From positions 1-25,287 of IMG/VR virus record IMGVR_UViG_3300001097_000055: a stretch of 25,287 nucleotides of DNA; one strand, written 5' to 3'. The position numbers were made by a program, and so were the translations under genes. The notes under the pieces are model-generated. The model was given only the letters and a program-made list of their open reading frames with translations. It was not told the DNA's origin and made no database searches. This stretch comes from a virus. Below, one piece after another: positions 13,673 to 23,372 of this stretch; within the stretch, counting starts at the first letter, position 1, and every line of letters starts with the position of its first letter.

Positions 13673-14235
13673 TTGATATTTCAACGGCAGCGCTTGCTTT
13701 AACCGACCGTATTGAAACGGCTTTACAAGAGCAATTACCCGTATTCATTCCTCAAAGATCACAGTCCGAATATCCTTTAGAAGTACCTATCCCCTCTGCT
13801 TATATCGTGGGACCTGAAGATTCAGATGATGCCATAGAAGCGATGGGTTGGCCAGATTGCTTTGTATGGATCATGCCGGAGGGTTCCACACTTGAAACGC
13901 GTGGTACAGGGGATGGGACTACAGAATCTTATATATCGTCCACAACCGTTTGGATCTCTATAATTCAGAAAGTCGAATTAGGGGTTGATCTTCCCATTAG
14001 AAACGGAAGGGAAATCACCTTAATGGAGTTCTCAAGAATAAAAGCAGAGCATCTTAGGGGAATTCTGATGGATGTTTTGCCCCGATATGTTCCGGATTGC
14101 GTAAACGTTTCTGAGTGCCGTTTAGAAGGTTCCGGCGTATCAGATCCATTAACAATTAATGATCTAACATATATAGAATCAACAGTTGGGATCACTTGTC
14201 GACAGCACGTTGAAGCGTGGGTTTCGATTTCTTAA
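13669..14235 (+). CDS. Putative tail terminator protein
   Basis: 188 residues, start overlapping the previous stop as ATGA. The layout of an N-terminal helix (ALALTDRIETALQEQLP), then strands (FVWIMPEGSTLETRG, TTVWISIIQKVE), a helix (MEFSRIKAEHLRGILMDVLPRY) and a closing strand (YIESTVGITCRQHVEAW) fits the tail terminator fold (lambda gpU/Mu gp37-like). Position between gpG-like and tail tube genes supports it. The call rests mainly on order. Confidence 0.6.
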   Translation: MIDISTAALALTDRIETALQEQLPVFIPQRSQSEYPLEVPIPSAYIVGPEDSDDAIEAMGWPDCFVWIMPEGSTLETRGTGDGTTESYISSTTVWISIIQKVELGVDLPIRNGREITLMEFSRIKAEHLRGILMDVLPRYVPDCVNVSECRLEGSGVSDPLTINDLTYIESTVGITCRQHVEAWVSIS

Positions 14236-14236
14236 T

Positions 14237-14275
14237 AATTGTAACAATTCACTTATATTTCATATACATAACTAT
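14237..14275 (+). promoter_or_regulatory. Possible internal promoter before the tail tube gene
   Basis: The 56-nt gap holds an inverted repeat AATTGT-A-ACAATT (14237-14249), CTTATATT (14252-14259) as in the late promoter repeats, and a second TATAAC at 14272. The CATAGGT part is absent. AAAGGAACG upstream of 14292 is the ribosome site. Promoter activity is uncertain. Confidence 0.3.
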
Positions 14276-14291
14276 AACTTAAAGGAACGAA

Positions 14292-15275
14292 ATGGCTTTA
14301 TCAGATCGACACATAGTAGGCGTAAAGAGTGAAACAACTTATGGCACGGATGCTTTTACAGGATCGGAACCTACCGATTTTCTAGGCATTCTAGGCGAAC
14401 CCAAGATCCAAGAGTTAAGCACAGATATTGGACCCATGGAGAAAACGGCAGACGGTTTTGGAGGGTCTGTTTTGAGAGTTGGTGATAAAACAGATGTTTC
14501 ATTCACTGTATACATGGTGGGCAAAGGTGTTGCAGCCGGTGATACACCGCCCCAGCATGATGCACTTTTGAAGGCGTCTAATATGGGCGAAACGGTGGTA
14601 GCAGCCACGTCTGCTACCTATGATCTTGGGTGGGGCCGGACACAAACCGAAGTCCCTAGCATGACGGTCTATGAAGGGATTCGTGACGATGAAAGTGGTG
14701 ATTATTTCACACGCGTTGTTACAGGTTGCCGGGTTGTTCCTACATGGAAGTTTGAAGATGGTGCAGATGCTAAAGTAGAGTTCGCGGGTGTAGGTCGATA
14801 CTCGACTTTGAGCACTGCCACTACAGCAATTAGCAATCCTAGTGAATATTCCGGTGGTAAAACCCGGATGAAAGTACAGGGGATGGTTTTCACCTATGAC
14901 GGTGTAGAATATCCAATTGTGAGCGCTGAAGTTGTGTCGGGAATGACCATAGATGAAGATCATGTGGTATCAGCAGAAAATAGCATGGATTCGGCGGGGC
15001 TTTATCTTGCAAATGGAGACAAGCCGGGCGGAAGTCTAACTTTTAAGGCGCGTTCAAGTGTCCTTACTGATATTCTACCCCTTACAGGCGTCCCTAGCGG
15101 CTGCTCGGTCCCTACAGCGGAAGTGACAATTACTCTTAGTTGTGGCGGCGACACGATTACTATTACGGGCAATGATTGTGCATTCGGTGCACACTCAAAG
15201 AACCTTGAAAACAGCAATTACACCTTTGATGTTCCGCTTACTTTCTTAGGCGGACTAAGCGTTGAATACACCTAA
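14292..15275 (+). CDS. Major tail tube protein
   Basis: 327 residues. The start SDRHIVGVKSETTYGTDAFTGSEPTDFLGILG and the later strand-rich body with MKVQGMVFTYDGVEYPIVSAEVVSGMTIDEDHV resemble long siphovirus tail tube proteins (opening with G.K.E.TYGT.a). The Ser/Thr/Gly-rich beta content, position after the terminator gene and before a frameshifted chaperone, and a following intrinsic terminator all support the call. It polymerises around the tape measure. Confidence 0.75.
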   Translation: MALSDRHIVGVKSETTYGTDAFTGSEPTDFLGILGEPKIQELSTDIGPMEKTADGFGGSVLRVGDKTDVSFTVYMVGKGVAAGDTPPQHDALLKASNMGETVVAATSATYDLGWGRTQTEVPSMTVYEGIRDDESGDYFTRVVTGCRVVPTWKFEDGADAKVEFAGVGRYSTLSTATTAISNPSEYSGGKTRMKVQGMVFTYDGVEYPIVSAEVVSGMTIDEDHVVSAENSMDSAGLYLANGDKPGGSLTFKARSSVLTDILPLTGVPSGCSVPTAEVTITLSCGGDTITITGNDCAFGAHSKNLENSNYTFDVPLTFLGGLSVEYT

Positions 15276-15283
15276 GCAACACG

Positions 15284-15313
15284 GGGGCAGGCTTTCTACA
15301 GCTTGCCCCTTTT
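15284..15313 (+). terminator. Intrinsic terminator after the tail tube gene
   Basis: GGGGCAGGCT (15284-15293) pairs with AGCTTGCCCC (15300-15309) with one G-T wobble, loop TTCTAC, then TTTT. It probably lowers readthrough so that tail tube exceeds chaperone and tape measure. Confidence 0.8.
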
Positions 15314-15355
15314 ATCCCCTCAAGGCATCCCCTGCCGCTATAAGGAGTACAAATT

Positions 15356-15880
15356 ATGTTTCAACTAGGACAATCTCAAACGGTATTCGCCCAGTATGAA
15401 TCAGATTCAATTGATGTTGAATTCGGTTATAAAAAACCTTCCCATCCTGAAATCTTAGATATTGAATTAGATGCAGCTGAATTTAATGAGAAGTGGGGTA
15501 AATGGGAGCAAGATAAATCCATCTTATTCGCAGAGCTTTTAACCGTATCAGAGCCAGATGATGACGATGATACAGAAATTGCTACCCTCATTGCCCGCTT
15601 GGACGATGAAGCGTCTAAATCATGGTTACAGCGCCTTCAACAGCTTAAATCCCAGATATCCTCAGACGATCTCAAACCTGTTTACGCCTTTATCTCAACT
15701 CATATTATTACGATTGATGGAGTCTTAGGCGCAGATGGCAAGCCCGTTAAAATGTGGGCAGATCTTGATCAGTCGGCACGCGCTGAAATTATGGGGGCAA
15801 TGACTCCTTATGATGTGACCGGCTTTTATGGTGATATCAAGAGAAGCGTCATGCTTAAGGTGGCTGAAAAAAAGCCCTAA
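15356..15880 (+). CDS. Tail assembly chaperone, unshifted form (G-like)
   Basis: 174 residues; AAGGAG ribosome site before the ATG. Acidic, mostly helical protein (ETEIATLIARLDDEASKSWLQRLQQLKSQISSDDLK-like region) with no recognised catalytic motif. Identity comes from position between tail tube and tape measure, and from the slippage site at its end. This form stops at 15878-15880. It should coat the tape measure and recruit tail tube subunits in excess over the frameshifted form. Confidence 0.8.
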   Translation: MFQLGQSQTVFAQYESDSIDVEFGYKKPSHPEILDIELDAAEFNEKWGKWEQDKSILFAELLTVSEPDDDDDTEIATLIARLDDEASKSWLQRLQQLKSQISSDDLKPVYAFISTHIITIDGVLGADGKPVKMWADLDQSARAEIMGAMTPYDVTGFYGDIKRSVMLKVAEKKP

Positions 15881-16227
15881 ACAGCTATCTTGACTTATTA
15901 TTTGGAGATGGCTGTAAATGCCCCATTTGCAACGGGGAAATAGAGGGTGTTGATAGGGCTGAATACGGCTGTAAATATGATGAAGTCTCACAAATAGCAG
16001 TTACCCTTTATCGAACCTTTATAACCTACTTAGAACCTCCCCCAACTTCCACATATCAACCACACAGCCATGCTAGGGCATCCCTTTTGGATTTGCCTTA
16101 CAGAATGCGCGAAGTAGCTGAAATGGTCGATATGCACCGCCTACGTGCCCAGACTGAACAACATAGGGATCGCGAAGAAACAACCAAAACAAGACAGATG
16201 ATGCAAGATGCTGGAATCCCACTTTGA
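15356..16227 (+). CDS. Tail assembly chaperone, -1 frameshift fusion (G-T-like)
   Basis: Ribosomes slipping by -1 on A AAA AAG (15868-15874) continue in an open frame from GCC at 15874 for 117 codons to TGA at 16225-16227, giving about 290 residues. That second frame has no usable start of its own, and an unbroken frame fits the exact gap to the tape measure. The added domain reads ALNSYLDLLFGDGCKCPIC and contains a cysteine group (GCKCPICNG, then YGC) that could bind metal, followed by a basic-acidic helix (RMREVAEMVDMHRLRAQTE). Lambda gpG/gpGT is the precedent. Frameshifting is inferred from sequence; efficiency is unknown. Confidence 0.82.
15868..15915 (+). promoter_or_regulatory. Programmed -1 frameshift element
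   Basis: Slippery heptamer A AAA AAG at 15868-15874, six nt (CCCTAA) including the zero-frame stop, then a 9-bp stem ACAGCTATC (15881-15889) with GATGGCTGT (15907-15915), one G-T pair, 17-nt loop. A second small hairpin (CCCC/GGGG, about 15921-15936) follows. Slippery site, short spacer and stem match the classic layout. Confidence 0.8.
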
Positions 16228-16236
16228 GGAAACGAT

Positions 16237-18570
16237 ATGAGTATGGAAAAGATGGGAATCGAGTTTGACGTTCGGGATAAGGCGACTGCAGATCTCAAAG
16301 CGATCAAAAGAGGTCTAAAAGATACTGAAAAGGGCCTTGATAAGACCGCTAAAAGTATGAAGAAGACGGGGAAGGCTTCTAAGGGATTAGGCATCAAATT
16401 AGGGGATATTAAAGCTGGAACAATGTTAGCGCTCGCTGGCATAACACAGCTTACAGGCCAGGTATCGGCTTCTGTGGACGCATATATAGGTGCAAAACAG
16501 GCTGCAACTTCTTACGAGTTCACCTTAAATAGTATGGGTGCAAGTGCTACTCAACTTGCGTCATCAAATAAACTTATTGCGAAAACGGTTGAAGATGCTG
16601 GTATTGGGTATGATGTGCAACAACGCGCACTGAGTGATCTTGTTTTGCGCATTGGGGACACCGGTAAAGCAATGGAGGTTTACAAACTCGCTGTAGATGC
16701 TTCCGTTGCATCGGGTCAAGATCTTGCGTCTGTATCTAAGAAAATCGGGCAGGCTGCTACAGGACAACTTGAACCCCTAATGCAACTAGGAATTTTAACA
16801 AAAGATGAGGTAAAAGAGTTAAACAAGTTGGAAGATGCTAGTGCTCGAAGTGCTGCCGCAATGGCTGTACTTAATGAAAAAGTCGGTGGCGCTACTGAGT
16901 CGATGGACCCTCAGATACGAAAAGTTAAAGCGATGAGAGTCGAAATGGATTCCGTGACTGAATCCGGTGGGCATTTAGCGCTATCTTTAGTGAATGCGGC
17001 TGGGTCTGTTGTAACACTAGGTGCCGCTAACGATAAAACTGGGTCTTTTCTCTCAGGTCTTGCTAGTGGTCTTGAAAAGTCTGCTAAGGGATTAGACGTT
17101 GTATCAGATGCTATGGCCAATATGGCATCTGGGACACCGGAGCAAGCAACCCTTTTTCACATGATGCGTGTGGGTTTCGGTAAGTGGGAATCTTCGGGCG
17201 ATGCTCTTAAAGAAACTCTTGGAGATATAAGTAAAGAGCAGATTAAGCTTACAATTGCGACTGAAGATGCTGTAGAAGAATATGGTCTTCAGTCTAAAGA
17301 AGCTGATAAAGCAGGTGAAGCACTTAGAAATTATCTAAAAGATCAAGAAGCACTTAGAAAAGGTGTTGAAGCCAATAAGAATGCATTTGGAGACTATACA
17401 GCGTCACTGGTTCTGAACGCCCTTACCTTAGGCGGAGCATCTTTTAAGGCCGCATCTGGAGTGAGTGCAACGGAATTCTTCAACGGGTTTACAGAAGGCG
17501 TTCAAGAAGAATTTGCCACTTGGCAACCAGCATTTACCGCACCTAAAAAGACGAAGAAAACCAGTAAATCTAGCACTCAAAAAGATCCAGTTTCTCCACT
17601 TTCTGCTATCATTGATGGAGCACAAGTTGGGGCTGAGAAAGATGTTGCAAAAGACGTTGTTAAAGAGTGGAAGAATTACGTTGCAAACACTCAATTAGAA
17701 CTTCTGTATATTAAAGAAGATGCAGCCCGAATTGAGGCTGTATATCTACTCGATTTGGATAAGATTCAGCATGATTTGGAAGACGGCAAGATCAACCGAG
17801 CAGAAGCCAATTTAGCTCGAACTCAATCTTATTTCGATTTTCAACGAGATTTGGACCTGAAACAAGCGAATCTTCAGCGTGATTTGGACGAAGAGAAACG
17901 GCGTAGAAAAGATGCCGACCATGCCAAAGATTTGGACCGAATCAAAGAGCAACAGGGTGCATTTGAAGACCATGTATCAAGTATGCGAACTATGGGTAAA
18001 ACGATTGCTAACGCGCTCTCATCGGGTTCAGATGAGGCTATGAAGGGCTTCGGTGGGCTATCAGGGTCAATCACCGATATCGGCAGTAATTACGCGCTCG
18101 CTGGTATGAAGGCTAAGAAATCGGGAAAAGCACAATCACAGGCGATGGGTGCAGGTGGAGCTGCAATAGCTGCTTTTGCAGAGTCTCAGGGTGCTTCACA
18201 AATGGCTGTGAATGCATTGATGGCTGCTACAGCGACCGCACAAGGCTTCCTTCAAATCTCTTACGGTAACATTCCGGGGAGTATTGCAGCGTTCACATCC
18301 GCCGCCATATATGGTGCCAATGCGGCAGCCGGTGGAGATAGCAAAGCATCTGTATCGACTCCCCAAGCAATCGGCGGTCCAAGTAGAGATGATGCTTTTG
18401 AAGGGATGTATCAGGCTAACCTAAAGGCATTAGAGACGGCTCGAAATGAAGGTAAAGATACCATCGTATATAACTTTTCAGGTGCCACTTTCTTAGATGG
18501 CGACGTATCTGCTCAAAGGCGCGTCAATCAGGCAACATCACGTTCATCCAGAATGACCTTAGGAGTCTAA
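16237..18570 (+). CDS. Tail tape measure protein
   Basis: 777 residues; GAGGA ribosome site, start 9 nt after the frameshift frame ends. An ATG two codons later is an alternative. The protein has a basic helical N-terminus with Lys-rich heptads (RGLKDTEKGLDKTAKSMKKTGKASK), long helices throughout, a coiled coil near residues 500-580 (DLDKIQHDLEDG, RDLDEEKRRRKDADHAKDLDR) and a hydrophobic Ala/Gly C-terminus (AIAAFAESQGASQMAV, PGSIAAFTSAAIYGANAAAGG) as in tape measures that insert into membranes. No lysozyme or peptidase motif was seen. By the known length rule it predicts a tail of about 115 nm. Confidence 0.92.
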   Translation: MSMEKMGIEFDVRDKATADLKAIKRGLKDTEKGLDKTAKSMKKTGKASKGLGIKLGDIKAGTMLALAGITQLTGQVSASVDAYIGAKQAATSYEFTLNSMGASATQLASSNKLIAKTVEDAGIGYDVQQRALSDLVLRIGDTGKAMEVYKLAVDASVASGQDLASVSKKIGQAATGQLEPLMQLGILTKDEVKELNKLEDASARSAAAMAVLNEKVGGATESMDPQIRKVKAMRVEMDSVTESGGHLALSLVNAAGSVVTLGAANDKTGSFLSGLASGLEKSAKGLDVVSDAMANMASGTPEQATLFHMMRVGFGKWESSGDALKETLGDISKEQIKLTIATEDAVEEYGLQSKEADKAGEALRNYLKDQEALRKGVEANKNAFGDYTASLVLNALTLGGASFKAASGVSATEFFNGFTEGVQEEFATWQPAFTAPKKTKKTSKSSTQKDPVSPLSAIIDGAQVGAEKDVAKDVVKEWKNYVANTQLELLYIKEDAARIEAVYLLDLDKIQHDLEDGKINRAEANLARTQSYFDFQRDLDLKQANLQRDLDEEKRRRKDADHAKDLDRIKEQQGAFEDHVSSMRTMGKTIANALSSGSDEAMKGFGGLSGSITDIGSNYALAGMKAKKSGKAQSQAMGAGGAAIAAFAESQGASQMAVNALMAATATAQGFLQISYGNIPGSIAAFTSAAIYGANAAAGGDSKASVSTPQAIGGPSRDDAFEGMYQANLKALETARNEGKDTIVYNFSGATFLDGDVSAQRRVNQATSRSSRMTLGV

Positions 18571-18573
18571 GAT

Positions 18574-19392
18574 ATGAAAACACGCGATAGATGGATTTAT
18601 CCAATCGAACTGACCTCAGATAATAACCAATTTGTAGTGACGAAATATGATCCGAGTGCAACTAATGTCACTTTCACCTTGGATGAAGGGATTTACTATA
18701 ATTATGACGGTAACATACCAGGATTCCCCTCCTTATTACAGGCGATTAGGGATGCTATTTTTGATGAGTGGGGAACCGAGACAACCTATTACAATAGCGT
18801 TCCTTTAACATCTTATAAATTCGAGGGCGGAGGTGTTAAGATTGAAACCACGGATGACGTTGTTTTTAATACTTCAAACCCTGATTTCTCAGACGTTATA
18901 AGACGCTGTTTAGGGATGCCTGAAACGGATACAGAGCAAGGTCAAAGCTATCTAAGTCCCTTTACTGTATGGGGCGAATGGTTAGAACCTTGTCACGGTA
19001 TTTCAACCCATTATGACAACTTTACGAAGTTACAGTTTACGGGGCCTGGGCACTCAAATAGAACGCGTCTTGTCCAAAGATGGGCTTCCTATGCATGGAG
19101 AAGATATAGCTACAAATGGTGCCCAATTGCTCTTGTTAATTCTGGTTTTGAAGATAAAGCCGATTATCAAGATGTTGCTAAGCTCGGGTTAGGTGACAAT
19201 AATAATATGTGGCTCGACGTTTGGGAATATGGATTATCTACAGGAATACCTATTCTAGTGATGACTGAAAACAGTTATTTAGTGGTGGTAGCCGATGGCG
19301 AAATTATGGATGACTTCGAGAATTCTATCACCGAAAGAAGTGAGCTAGCGCGCATCTACGATATTGATCTGTTGGTTCGAGTGAGGGGTTAA
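18574..19392 (+). CDS. Putative distal tail protein
   Basis: 272 residues, AGGAG ribosome site, 3 nt after the tape measure. No family recognised. It is rich in Tyr, Trp and Asp with predominantly beta-like pattern (NNQFVVTKYDPSATNVTFTL at the N-terminus) and ends in LARIYDIDLLVRVRG. The position directly after the tape measure suggests a distal tail (Dit-type) or tail tip ring protein. That role is inferred from order only. Confidence 0.55.
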   Translation: MKTRDRWIYPIELTSDNNQFVVTKYDPSATNVTFTLDEGIYYNYDGNIPGFPSLLQAIRDAIFDEWGTETTYYNSVPLTSYKFEGGGVKIETTDDVVFNTSNPDFSDVIRRCLGMPETDTEQGQSYLSPFTVWGEWLEPCHGISTHYDNFTKLQFTGPGHSNRTRLVQRWASYAWRRYSYKWCPIALVNSGFEDKADYQDVAKLGLGDNNNMWLDVWEYGLSTGIPILVMTENSYLVVVADGEIMDDFENSITERSELARIYDIDLLVRVRG

Positions 19393-19394
19393 TA

Positions 19395-21686
19395 ATGCAG
19401 AAATATGACACACAAATTCAAGAGTTTTCTCTTAGCATCGAAATTGAAGGAATTGTATCAAATGCGAATCCGGTTATGTGGATCTGGGGCATCTTGCCAC
19501 CTTCCTTAGATGTACCTTTCCCCAATTTTTACATCATTTCGGAGCCGCTAACCGAGCAGAATATCCCTTCAAACTTATCTGGAACCGCTGATTTTTGGAC
19601 TGGATCACTCGGGGCAAACGCTCCCACATTCACCCTGGAAGCCAATGATGATACCGTTAAGGCACTTTGCTCAACTGCCCAACGTCAAAGTGGCAGTGTT
19701 ACCATCGGTGGTACAGGGTCGACCCTATCGGTAAAGATGGCTACTCCCCCTGAGTATGGAGACATAATTTGGATCGGGGATGAAACTCTTGCCATTGGTA
19801 ACGTTAATAGTACCGGGTCAAACACCTATGAACTTGATGTTGGCCGGGGCTGGTCTAACAGTCCAACTCAGGACCATTTGGAAGGTGCTAACGTCTATGT
19901 TAGCCCTCCCTATTACAAGTCTCGCCGCATAAAATTACACCTATTCGACAATCTTCGAGATACCGATACCGTTATTTGGCAAGGGTTCTTAGATACGATT
20001 AGATTAGACGCGCAACAACTCTCAATCGAAATCGGTGGAGCAGATATTCTTACGGCGCTTTTAAGCGCTGAAGGGGGCACTAATACAAACTTTGAGATCG
20101 AAGGGGACTATCTGCCGGACAATAAAATCAGTGTTACTATGCAGCCGGATGGTGTTCCTCAAAGTAAGAGAATGTTTCAGATTGGTGAATGTCTTGTCAG
20201 AATGACGAGTTATATTGGGTTTATTGATAACCTTAATGACCCGACGCCCTTTGACCTTACTTCTCATGGTGAAAAAGAACTCACACCGATTCCGCCTGAC
20301 GCCACAGTTAGGGAACTGATGGTTTTTCTTAGAAAAGAGCAAAACGGGGCACCGATTGAAGATGTAGTGTTTTCATCGTTTTCACAGTCTGCAACCAAAC
20401 CGGATCATGCGGCGGTGATCGCGCTGCAGCTCATGTGTTCAACGGGGACCGGAACCAATGGAACGCATGACACGTTACGGCGCGAGTGGGGCTTAGGGAT
20501 TCCCGTTGAGCTGATTGATATGACAGGGTGGTTTGCGGTTATTATGAACCATGCAGCACCCGTTGACCGCCTCATTCTTAACTGGGATGAACCCTTCGAT
20601 TTTGAAGATGTTATTATTAACAAACTTTTAACGCCCTTTGGGATGCGACCTGTACCTGATGAGAACGGTTTATTGACGTTAAAAGTGATTGAAACTTGGA
20701 ATTATGACAGCGTTAAGGAGCTGGATCATGAAGGTGGCGATGCTTTCACATTTATTACGCCGAAAACGATAGCAATCGATTATCACACTGAAACGGTGGT
20801 TTCCCAGGTGAAGGCTACCCTTGGTGAAACGCCTTATGGTGGAGATCCTGACACAATCACTTCAAATCAGTTGAGTGGGAATCGTACAGATTATCTAGCG
20901 AATTCAACACCTTACGAGTACAATCGAGGCGTACAGTTCAAAAGTAGGCGCCGGATGATTCAGTTATGGTTGGCAGAACAAGGGGCAAAACGAAGGGTAA
21001 TGCCACCTACGCTATCAATATCGGTTCCGCTCTTAACGCGCGCTAACTTATATCGAGGACTCACTGGACCGGGCAGAATACCGGGTTTGCTCGATTGGAT
21101 AGTGATCGGCACCGATGAGGATAGTTATCCATCAATGGGCCTTGTTGGACCCGATGGAGCCCGTATTTACCCCAATGATGCAAACATTACTTTTGTTGGC
21201 ATCATTGTTGCTAAGACTCTCAATTTTCGCAATTTATCAGTCGATTTGGACGTGGTTTTGTCAAGCTGGGATCGCTCGGATAAACCTTCGATGTTGGTGG
21301 GACCGGGTTGCCAGATTATATCCGCTAATACTGGGACTGAGATCGAACTTGATGTTGCATCTTATGCTACCGGAAGCGGTGATTCTGGCTTTATATCAGG
21401 CGATGATGTGGTTTTGGTTGATGGATATGGAATGCCTGCATGGCAATCTAACCCCGGTTTAGTTCTTATTGATAGTGGTAGTGGAGGACTTTATATCGGC
21501 GGTCTTACAAGCCTTATCCAAGCCTCAGATGACGTATATTTGAGGCATTCCAATTATGCCCAATTTGATAACCCCGAATTAGACACCGGTTTTTACCAGG
21601 GTTTTCCTAAAAACCGTCGGACTGCCTTTTTAGCCGACGCCGAGAACACACTAGATTCTACTGATATAGGTGACGAATATGTCTAA
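19395..21686 (+). CDS. Putative tail hub / tail tip protein
   Basis: 763 residues, second gene after the tape measure, the usual place of the hub (tail-associated) protein. It opens with beta-rich stretches, then a segment WIGDETLAIGNVNSTGSN at about residues 125-145 that looks like an inserted beta domain, followed by YKSRRIKLHLFDNLRDTD and IWQGFLDTIRL. The C-terminal 120 residues (SGDDVVLVDGYGMPAW, GGLTSLIQASDDVYLRHSNY) are beta-rich. No peptidase motif such as NlpC/P60 is visible. The stop overlaps the next gene by 8 nt. Identity from order, size and composition. Confidence 0.6.
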   Translation: MQKYDTQIQEFSLSIEIEGIVSNANPVMWIWGILPPSLDVPFPNFYIISEPLTEQNIPSNLSGTADFWTGSLGANAPTFTLEANDDTVKALCSTAQRQSGSVTIGGTGSTLSVKMATPPEYGDIIWIGDETLAIGNVNSTGSNTYELDVGRGWSNSPTQDHLEGANVYVSPPYYKSRRIKLHLFDNLRDTDTVIWQGFLDTIRLDAQQLSIEIGGADILTALLSAEGGTNTNFEIEGDYLPDNKISVTMQPDGVPQSKRMFQIGECLVRMTSYIGFIDNLNDPTPFDLTSHGEKELTPIPPDATVRELMVFLRKEQNGAPIEDVVFSSFSQSATKPDHAAVIALQLMCSTGTGTNGTHDTLRREWGLGIPVELIDMTGWFAVIMNHAAPVDRLILNWDEPFDFEDVIINKLLTPFGMRPVPDENGLLTLKVIETWNYDSVKELDHEGGDAFTFITPKTIAIDYHTETVVSQVKATLGETPYGGDPDTITSNQLSGNRTDYLANSTPYEYNRGVQFKSRRRMIQLWLAEQGAKRRVMPPTLSISVPLLTRANLYRGLTGPGRIPGLLDWIVIGTDEDSYPSMGLVGPDGARIYPNDANITFVGIIVAKTLNFRNLSVDLDVVLSSWDRSDKPSMLVGPGCQIISANTGTEIELDVASYATGSGDSGFISGDDVVLVDGYGMPAWQSNPGLVLIDSGSGGLYIGGLTSLIQASDDVYLRHSNYAQFDNPELDTGFYQGFPKNRRTAFLADAENTLDSTDIGDEYV

Positions 21687-22581
21687 CTTCAAATGGATGG
21701 ATAATAGATCCCTTGACCCTGATAAACCTTATGACGCCTTCGCGGTGCAACGTCTTTTAGAGAACACGAATTATGTGTTTCAGAATCGAGGAAATCACGC
21801 CGAATTCCAGTGGGACACGCGGACTACCAATATAGAATCAAAGCATTTTCGACCGTTTTGCAGTGTTACAAAATGGCTAACGATTCTAAGGGTGCCCTAT
21901 TTTATAAGTCCCGGTCTTAAAACACTTAAGTGTTCACTACTTTCCAGAGTTTCAAACGATAATCTTTACATGTATCCGGATCTTGGGATGAATATAAGAG
22001 TGTCGATTGACACTGACACTTCGGGCTCGGGCGGAATAACGCTGCTACCCCGACAATCTCTAGGCTCCGCAGTGTGGACGTGGGATGAGTTCGATTATGA
22101 GGTGGGAGAAGAGTTGTTAACAGGGTTTGGTGGCAATGGTGGAATGGGGTATTTGAACGTCGAAATTAAGTCTAATACCCCTGCGAGAATTGGAGATTTA
22201 TTCGGGGATTCCAGCGGTAAAGATCATGATTATATGATTGATATTTGGAGCCTCGACGCTAGCTCAGGTGGCGATCTTATGGTTTCCAATCAGGCCGATT
22301 TTTTCGAGGAAGGGAATGCCTCTTTAGCACCCGATAAAGAAGCAAATGAGGCATGCGCTTTTGCAGTTTTGAAAAAGATTGAGCAAGATGATGTTGCAGA
22401 TGATGATGAATTCAGAATCACTGGGATTTATGATAATGTTTTTAGATATTTTTCATTGGATGATACGGAAATGAGGGTAGATGGAATTCCTTTTACATAT
22501 ACGGGCGACCAATGGGGCATGAAAATTGTAGCAGCCTATATACAGCCTGTAACTTTTGAGTTTGTGGAGGTTTACCAGTGA
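21679..22581 (+). CDS. Unknown tail-tip protein
   Basis: 300 residues from the ATG at 21679, with AGGTGA 6 nt upstream; a GTG at 21670 overlaps that site. No family recognised. The beginning (NRSLDPDKPYDAFAVQRLLENTNYVFQNRGNH) resembles N-terminal helices by which small tail-tip proteins attach, followed by beta-rich segments. An acidic cluster (EQDDVADDDEFR) and the last strand (IVAAYIQPVTFEFVEVYQ) are visible. It overlaps both neighbours (8 and 4 nt), so it belongs to the tail-tip operon. Confidence 0.55.
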   Translation: MSNFKWMDNRSLDPDKPYDAFAVQRLLENTNYVFQNRGNHAEFQWDTRTTNIESKHFRPFCSVTKWLTILRVPYFISPGLKTLKCSLLSRVSNDNLYMYPDLGMNIRVSIDTDTSGSGGITLLPRQSLGSAVWTWDEFDYEVGEELLTGFGGNGGMGYLNVEIKSNTPARIGDLFGDSSGKDHDYMIDIWSLDASSGGDLMVSNQADFFEEGNASLAPDKEANEACAFAVLKKIEQDDVADDDEFRITGIYDNVFRYFSLDDTEMRVDGIPFTYTGDQWGMKIVAAYIQPVTFEFVEVYQ

Positions 22582-23372
22582 GTACAAAAGAAGATTTAAG
22601 ACCCTTGCAGCCTACAAGGGGCCGTTCGATTCAAGGGGTTAAGGGCAAGCTGGATAGGGCTTTGACAAGGCCCCAGTGCCTAGTGTTTGGCCTCCCTCCC
22701 TACCGACCAAAAGATGATGATGTCATTAACGCGACCTGGGATGATCGAGGTTATTCGTGGAATTATCGCGGCGCACCGATTGAGGATGGTTTAACGATCT
22801 CGACGAGGACGGCACATCCTAGACAGCCGTTTAGCAAGATTTCCATCGCATTAGATCTATTCCCGATATATGCAAATGCCTATTACGAGTCGGCTGAACC
22901 TTTTCAGGATACCTACGACATGGGTGCGGTCGGTGATTACGCTATTTCAGTGAGATTGAGGCAAGGGGTTACATTAATCGGGTCTTTAGAGGGGGAGGGG
23001 GAATGCCAGTATTGCCCCCTGAATCCGTTATCAGAATCTCATTTATTAAGAACATTATCGTGGCAGCATTTTACCGCTGCCACCAAGGTCTACGGAACAG
23101 AGCTGGCGTATAAAGAGGGAACATATGACCGTATTCGAGATCAGAAAAATACATACCTAAAAATCAGGCCGGAAGTAGATATAGATCAAGATCTCTATAT
23201 CCCGACGATGCCCATGGAAATTGAAATTATCATCACCGGGTCGGCGTCTATTGCGTGGAAAAATGGAAATATAGCGAACCTGCCATCAAACATATTTTCC
23301 CCGGATATTCCGGCATACAATATTTGTAATATGTGGGCAACATCGTTTTCAGCATGGGGGCACTCAGAATGA
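22578..23372 (+). CDS. Unknown tail-tip protein (GTG start)
   Basis: 264 residues starting at GTG 22578, which overlaps the previous stop; GGAGG lies about 8 nt upstream, so the GTG is well supported. No family recognised. It has a paralogue-like setting with its neighbour: similar size, beta-rich, ending in a cysteine-containing tail (NICNMWATSFSAWGHSE). It may be another tail-tip or accessory fibre protein. It overlaps the next gene by 4 nt. Confidence 0.55.
   Translation: MSTKEDLRPLQPTRGRSIQGVKGKLDRALTRPQCLVFGLPPYRPKDDDVINATWDDRGYSWNYRGAPIEDGLTISTRTAHPRQPFSKISIALDLFPIYANAYYESAEPFQDTYDMGAVGDYAISVRLRQGVTLIGSLEGEGECQYCPLNPLSESHLLRTLSWQHFTAATKVYGTELAYKEGTYDRIRDQKNTYLKIRPEVDIDQDLYIPTMPMEIEIIITGSASIAWKNGNIANLPSNIFSPDIPAYNICNMWATSFSAWGHSE

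Noticed and set aside
14499-14963. 154-codon minus-strand frame within the tail tube gene
   Set aside because: Shadow of the tail tube gene; no ribosome site or promoter.
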